This document shows positions 60,469-64,000 of a stretch of 64,000 nt of DNA, piece after piece; the first letter of the stretch is position 1, and every line of letters starts with the position of its first letter. The stretch is from an uncultured Faecalibacterium sp. GTDB lineage: Bacteria > Bacillota > Clostridia > Oscillospirales > Ruminococcaceae. Location of the stretch: positions 1 to 64,000 of the forward strand of contig CALESJ010000003.1 of assembly GCA_937907025.1 (NCBI GenBank). The letters run 5' to 3'. The translations under genes and the position numbers were made by a program. The notes under the pieces were generated by a model. It did not search any database. It was not told the DNA's origin and saw only the letters and a list, made by a program, of their open reading frames with translations.

Positions 60469-60831
60469 TCATTCAGAATCCTCCATCTTTTCTGTAAACT
60501 TTTCGCCCATGATGCGTTCCATCTTTTTATCCAGCGTTTCCACGCCGTCATAGCTGCCTGTGACGGTGTAGACTGTGCCGCCGATTTCCTTTTGCAAGGT
60601 GAACTCCGGCAGCCAGAACGCGGACAGATTTTTCACGCAGAGATGGCCGTCCTCGTTGAAGTAGCAGTTGTGCCGTGGGTGGTCGGGCGGTAGGGGCTGC
60701 GGTTTGAGATAGGGGTCAGAGCAGGAGAAATAATATTCTGTCAGCTCATCGTGGTCGGCTTCTTCCCATAGCCGGATTTCCTCTAACAGCTCCGGGTCGA
60801 TTTCATGTTCAAACTCTTTGTTCTTGTTCAT
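60469..60831 (-). CDS. TnpW-like transposon protein with N-terminal extension
   Basis: A 120-residue protein. The C-terminal 40 residues (KEIGGTVYTVTGSYDGVE, TLDKKMERIM) resemble TnpW, a small protein of Tn4451-type elements. Typical TnpW is about 60 residues; here an acidic N-terminal half (residues 1-70, with ELLEEIRLWEEADHDELTEYY) is added. The start follows AAAGGAAACC. Function is unknown. It lies between the relaxase and the recombinase genes and overlaps an alternative start of the latter. Confidence 0.7.
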   Translation of the reverse strand: MNKNKEFEHEIDPELLEEIRLWEEADHDELTEYYFSCSDPYLKPQPLPPDHPRHNCYFNEDGHLCVKNLSAFWLPEFTLQKEIGGTVYTVTGSYDGVETLDKKMERIMGEKFTEKMEDSE

Positions 60832-60854
60832 GGTGGTTTCCTTTCTCCGATGGC

Positions 60855-62348
60855 TCATCGGTCTATATTGTGATTTCTGGTTTTGCTCTGCTGCGGTGCG
60901 TCCTCTTTCAGCGCAATATCCACATAGCGGTGGATTTTTTGCAGATCGGAAACGACTTCCCGCTGTGCTTTCAGCTTGGCGTACTCCGCTTCGTTCTCGG
61001 CGGTCAGCTTCGCAAGCTCGGTCTGCCACGCTTTATGGGTCAGTTTCATATCCGGCAAGTTCGCCCGTAGATAACGGTTAGCCGCTTCCCATATCGTGAG
61101 GTCGGCTCGATGCGTTTCTGCAAACTTTTCCTGCTTGCCTTTCCAACGGATTTGCTTGTATTCATCATGGACGGGCTTTGTCTTTTGGAAGTTCTGCGCC
61201 TGCTCAATCAGCTTTTGTAGCTGCTTAATTCTCGCTTCCCTCGGCTTCATAGCACCACGGATTTCGCTTGCCTTGTCGCTGACAGAGGACAGGGCAGCGT
61301 CCAATTCCTCCAGAGTGAAGATACCCTTTTCCGCAAGAAGATTGACCGCTTTGGAAATGGCTTTGAGTTCATCGGCGGTGTGCTGTTGCTGCCAACTCTG
61401 CGAATACTTCCTGCCCTTTGCTTTCTGAATATCCAGATAGCGGAACAGTAGCGTTGACAGGTCGGGAGATTTCGGCTGTTGTGGCTCGGCTCGCAAGGCT
61501 TCCTTTGCCTTGAAAATCTCGGACAGCCATTCTTTCAGCTTGCCGATCTGCGCCCGGATTTCACGGAGCATACGATTAGCCGCCTTGATACTGCGGTTGA
61601 GTTCGCCACGCTCGGTAACGATGCCTTTCTTCTCCATCTGTGATGCCGCCACGCCGATGTGAACAGTCGGGATTTGCTCAATGCCCTGCCGTTCATAGCT
61701 GCGGTGGTCGATGCGTTCCGGGCGGTTACTCTGCTCCAAAAAACTGTTGGCAAGGTCAGCCCACGCCTTGCGCCAGACCTCGGCGTTGTCGTGGCTGTTC
61801 CAGTCCACAAGGTCAACTTTTCGTGTCTTGTATCTGCCGCTTGCAAGACGGATGCGCTCGCCGTTTTCATCAAGCACATATTCCTTTTTGGATTTCGGAA
61901 GCCACTTGCCCTGCTCGTCCATCGGGCGCATCGTCAAGAGGATATGGGCGTGGGGATTGCCGCTGCCTGTGTCGTGGATATTGAAGTCGGCGCACATTCC
62001 TTTGGAAACAAATTGAGAGGAACAGTATTCACGGACAAGCCGTAACTGTTCCTCTCTGGATAACTCTATGGGCAGGGCAACTTCCAACTCTCTTGCCAGT
62101 TGGGAATTGCCCGCCTTTTCGATTTCCTCCACGCTGTTCCATAGCGTTCCCCGGTCTTTGAAGCCTAGTGGAGCATTGGGTGGCAGCAGGATTTCGGAAT
62201 GGACGATGCCGCCTTTCTTGGTGTAGTCGTGGGTTATGCCGTCCCATTCGTTTGTGATTTTCTCGCCGCTTCGGTAGGCAGCTGCTGCGACTGCGGATTT
62301 ACCGCTGCCACGGCTGACGATCTTAATGCTGCAATGGTAAATTGCGAT
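60855..62348 (-). CDS. MobA/MobL-type relaxase without a canonical start codon
   Basis: The full reading frame (497 residues) opens with AIYHCSIKIVSRGSGKSAV and continues into NSVEEIEKAGNSQLARELEV; the first canonical in-frame start codon (GTG at 62132) would remove about 70 conserved N-terminal residues. The relaxase domain fills residues 1-240 with the metal-binding histidines in NPHAHILLTM near 125. The N-terminal tyrosine in AIYHC is the likely nicking residue. The expected ATG is ATC (62348-62346), spaced six bases after GGGAGG, and an in-frame stop lies nine codons upstream. Either ATC works as a weak start or the gene is damaged. The rest is a helical MobA tail. Confidence 0.8.
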   Translation of the reverse strand: MAIYHCSIKIVSRGSGKSAVAAAAYRSGEKITNEWDGITHDYTKKGGIVHSEILLPPNAPLGFKDRGTLWNSVEEIEKAGNSQLARELEVALPIELSREEQLRLVREYCSSQFVSKGMCADFNIHDTGSGNPHAHILLTMRPMDEQGKWLPKSKKEYVLDENGERIRLASGRYKTRKVDLVDWNSHDNAEVWRKAWADLANSFLEQSNRPERIDHRSYERQGIEQIPTVHIGVAASQMEKKGIVTERGELNRSIKAANRMLREIRAQIGKLKEWLSEIFKAKEALRAEPQQPKSPDLSTLLFRYLDIQKAKGRKYSQSWQQQHTADELKAISKAVNLLAEKGIFTLEELDAALSSVSDKASEIRGAMKPREARIKQLQKLIEQAQNFQKTKPVHDEYKQIRWKGKQEKFAETHRADLTIWEAANRYLRANLPDMKLTHKAWQTELAKLTAENEAEYAKLKAQREVVSDLQKIHRYVDIALKEDAPQQSKTRNHNIDR

Positions 62349-62396
62349 AGTACCACCTCCCGGTTTCGGTTATTCAGACTTGTGGAAAGTGAATAG

Positions 62397-62529
62397 CTTG
62401 CGAAGCAAGGTGTTCGCTTTCCGCAAGTGCGCTAAATGGTAGACAGCGTAAGCTGTCGCAGGGAAAATGCAGTTTTCCCTGTGCGGCGCAAGCCGCCAAT
62501 GTGGGAGTGTGGATTTCCCACGCTCCCAC
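62397..62529. repeat. Row of hairpins upstream of oriT
   Basis: At least five inverted repeats: CTTGC/GCAAG (62397-62409), GACAGC/GCTGTC (62442-62457), CAGGGAAAA/TTTTCCCTG (62459-62481), GCGGC/GCCGC (62483-62496) and GTGGGAG/CTCCCAC (62501-62529). No gene overlaps them; they lie between relaxase and DUF3847 genes. Confidence 0.75.
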
Positions 62530-62551
62530 AAAGCCCTCGGCAGAGCGCACG

Positions 62552-62580
62552 ACACCCGACAGGGTGTATAAGTGCGCCCT
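62552..62580 (+). other. MobQ-type origin of transfer (oriT)
   Basis: The inverted repeat ACACCC/GGGTGT (62552-62567) is followed by TAAGTGCGCCCT (62569-62580), the core nick sequence of RSF1010/R1162-type oriT. By analogy nicking would fall between TAAGTGCG and CCCT. It lies upstream of the relaxase gene, which is the arrangement expected for a self-acting MobA/MobL system. Confidence 0.8.
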
Positions 62581-62594
62581 TGTAAACAAGGGTA

Positions 62595-62891
62595 TTATTC
62601 CGTAACCCCTCCCTCGGCTCGTTTTTTCAAAAATGCTTTTGCTTCCTCGCTGTGTACTGCGTGGTAAAGGTAGTCTTTCGCTTCCTCGTCCGTCATGGCG
62701 ATCAACTCCGGCACGATGCTTTCCAGATAGCCGCCACGGGCGCAAAGGCGGTGCGTTCTGATGCGGCGTTCCTCTACGAACAACTTCCGTGTCAGCACTT
62801 TCTCCCGGTTTTGATACTGTCGTAGCTGCTTTTGTGCAAGCTCCAATTCGGCGTTACATTCTGCAAGGGTGGTCGGTTGTTTTCTCGGCAT
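62595..62891 (-). CDS. DUF3847-family protein of mobilizable elements
   Basis: A 98-residue protein. It begins MPRKQPTTLAECNAELELAQ, forms one coiled helix to about residue 40, then KLFVEERRIRTHRLCARGGYLES and an acidic end. The N-terminal coil and the RTHRL...GGYLES core match DUF3847, often found next to MobA/MobL relaxases. It may be an accessory relaxosome factor. Start has AGGAGGA. Its stop lies 15 bases from the oriT core. Confidence 0.8.
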   Translation of the reverse strand: MPRKQPTTLAECNAELELAQKQLRQYQNREKVLTRKLFVEERRIRTHRLCARGGYLESIVPELIAMTDEEAKDYLYHAVHSEEAKAFLKKRAEGGVTE

Positions 62892-62967
62892 ATCGTTCCT
62901 CCTATGATTTTGTTTTGGATATGAAAAGACCGCCTACCTTTTTACGGTAGACGGTCTGTCATTCGTT

Positions 62968-63147
62968 TTATCGGCAATCTTTACACCAAGACTGGTTTCT
63001 GACTTGCCCATTTTCGCCTTTTTTCATTTTTCTATAACCAAAGTCGCTCAACGGTTTTTCTTTGCCACAGTGAGGACAAATACGAGTAGGCTCGCTACCG
63101 TTGTATCCACTTGATTGAATAATTGGTCTTTGCTTATTGTCTGCCAT
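62968..63147 (-). CDS. Small zinc-ribbon protein
   Basis: A 59-residue protein. CPHCGKEKPLSDFGY and the ending WCKDC provide four cysteines in a C-x2-C ... C-x2-C zinc ribbon. The ATG at 63147 follows AAGGAGGGTGG, which lies near the end of the upstream nuclease gene, so both are co-transcribed. Such small ribbons are common in mobile elements and beside restriction enzymes; no specific function is established. Confidence 0.7.
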   Translation of the reverse strand: MADNKQRPIIQSSGYNGSEPTRICPHCGKEKPLSDFGYRKMKKGENGQVRNQSWCKDCR

Positions 63148-63175
63148 GCTTTCCACCCTCCTTTTCAGCGGAGAG

Positions 63176-64000
63176 TTATTCTTCAACAATTCCCAAAATC
63201 CAGTTTATCCAACCTATGACTGTGGAAGAACGCCGTAAATATGTGCTGTCAGCTTCAACATGATATAGGCTTGAGTTCTTCATAATTTGGATGATGGTTT
63301 GTTTATCCGGCATTTCTCCGCATTGTAGATGTAGTTTTAAGGTTTCGTTGAATACCTTGTGCATCAATATCTGTGTCACAAGAGCAAGTTGGCGTTCCTT
63401 GTACTCCAACCCCATTATATGATGTCCACGGGCAGACAACTGGAAAAGAATGTTCCCATCTTCGTCATGCCCTTTGTCGATAAGCCCAAGGTATCGTCCT
63501 GCATCAGTATAATAATTTGTCTGCCGCTCATCAAATGCGTATTCCGATGTTATATCTTGCTTTGTCATCGGTTTCTCATTTAACAACTCGATAAGGTTTA
63601 CTATCCGGGACATACGGTCAGCTTGGGGAAATGAAATTTCAGGCTCAGTTACCAACGGAACAGTTGTCAAAAGGTTTTCAATATCTGACAAGCAGATTTC
63701 AGTTGCGATCACATAATTCTTCTGCTTTACCAGTCTAAGCGAATTATAGTTTTGAGGATCGTCAAACTGATATTGATACAAGTTAAACATACCGTTTGAA
63801 AAGATAAGGAACACAGGCTTGACCGGCTTGGTTACTCGGCTACTCCATACACGGAAAGGGTAGTAGAGCTGCCTTACAAGAAAATCATCAGACAAGTCTC
63901 GTTTCGCTTCAAAAAGAGAAAGATAGTTAATTCCCTCGTATGCGGCATCAATCTCTATTTGAGAATTTGATACAGCGACATATTTAGTGCCGGTGTCTGT
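63176..64000 (-). CDS. Probable PD-(D/E)XK nuclease, possibly a type II restriction enzyme (5' end beyond window)
   Basis: At least 274 residues, open to the window edge: the reading frame runs without stop through 63896-64000. Near the edge is IEIDAAYEGINYLSLFEAK (63902-63960), a D...ExK arrangement typical of PD-(D/E)XK nucleases. About residues 110-180 of the visible part form a winged-helix-like region (KPMTKQDITSEYAFDERQTN and YYTDAGRYLGLIDKG). A cognate methyltransferase would be expected upstream, beyond the window. The zinc-ribbon gene follows. The family is inferred from the motif alone. Confidence 0.6.
   Translation of the reverse strand, partial: TDTGTKYVAVSNSQIEIDAAYEGINYLSLFEAKRDLSDDFLVRQLYYPFRVWSSRVTKPVKPVFLIFSNGMFNLYQYQFDDPQNYNSLRLVKQKNYVIATEICLSDIENLLTTVPLVTEPEISFPQADRMSRIVNLIELLNEKPMTKQDITSEYAFDERQTNYYTDAGRYLGLIDKGHDEDGNILFQLSARGHHIMGLEYKERQLALVTQILMHKVFNETLKLHLQCGEMPDKQTIIQIMKNSSLYHVEADSTYLRRSSTVIGWINWILGIVEE

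Larger units (their letters stand above)
58690..64000. mobile_element. Integrated mobilizable element (left part; continues past the window)
   Basis: The set is a large serine recombinase, a TnpW-like protein, a MobA/MobL relaxase with oriT, DUF3847, a zinc-ribbon protein and a probable PD-(D/E)XK nuclease, all on the minus strand. Base composition drops sharply from the GC-rich chromosome to a much lower GC in the element, and codon use changes (more A/T at third positions). The left junction is near 58690-58732, where the chromosome ends after the Agr-like regulator; the other end is outside the window, so the attachment core cannot be defined. No conjugation (type IV secretion) genes are visible, so helper-dependent mobilisation is likely. 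Confidence 0.85.

Noticed and set aside
60392..60472. Upstream ATG for the serine recombinase at 60472
   Set aside because: It overlaps the TnpW-like stop as ATGA, but lacks the perfect GAAGGAGG that precedes the ATG at 60391, which matches the family N-terminus MLRATDK.
1..64000. CRISPR arrays, tRNA or rRNA genes
   Set aside because: Reading both strands I found no regularly spaced direct repeats, cloverleaf-like tRNA sequences or conserved rRNA stretches.

Overview
The window looks like chromosome from a GC-rich gut Firmicute. Best guess is Oscillospiraceae/Ruminococcaceae of the Faecalibacterium-Subdoligranulum-Gemmiger type. This is inferred from gene content (KtrAB with KdpDE-like regulators, PerR-type Fur, YesMN-type sugar regulation, GPH sugar symporter), strong AGGAGG ribosome binding sites and high GC with GCC/CTG-rich codons. 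The last 5.3 kb (about 58.7-64.0 kb) is visibly lower in GC and is part of an integrated mobilizable element.

Layout. 0.3-4.1 kb: a potassium-uptake operon on the minus strand (KdpD-like kinase, KdpE-like regulator, KtrB, KtrA). 4.3-5.0 kb: a PerR/Fur repressor divergent from a tiny FeoB-associated-type membrane peptide. 5.1-8.0 kb: a lipoprotein, AzlCD branched-chain amino acid exporter and a PPK2 polyphosphate kinase. 8.0-18.1 kb: nine consecutive glycosyltransferases (five GT2, four GT-B), apparently two transcription units, with no flippase or polymerase. 18.2-24.5 kb: a large GT-C-like membrane protein divergent from cysK, an ECF sigma/anti-sigma operon, a repeated palindromic element and a secreted alanine-rich repeat protein.

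24.7-43.9 kb: a glycan-use locus. A cupin, a GH51 arabinofuranosidase and a YesM/YesN-type two-component system face away from an operon with an ABC sugar-binding protein, two permeases, an Nfu-like protein, GH38 alpha-mannosidase, GH2 beta-galactosidase, an 807-residue protein of unknown family and a ROK sugar kinase. There is no ABC ATPase, so a shared one is presumably borrowed. 43.9-46.2 kb: a polar amino acid ABC importer. 46.5-48.4 kb: a DUF4230 protein, a 26-residue membrane microprotein and an acyltransferase. 48.4-51.0 kb: a TetM/EF-G-like GTPase fused to a Rae1/YacP-type NYN nuclease, the most unusual gene here. 51.2-56.2 kb: a second GH2 enzyme, a GPH symporter and a divergent AraC regulator. 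56.5-58.5 kb: an AgrC/AgrA-like two-component pair without agrBD.

58.7-64.0 kb: the mobilizable element. It has a large serine recombinase, a TnpW-like protein, a MobA/MobL relaxase lacking a canonical start codon, a MobQ-type oriT preceded by a row of hairpins, a DUF3847 protein, a small zinc-ribbon protein and a truncated (window edge) PD-(D/E)XK nuclease, possibly a restriction enzyme. No tRNA, rRNA or CRISPR array was seen.
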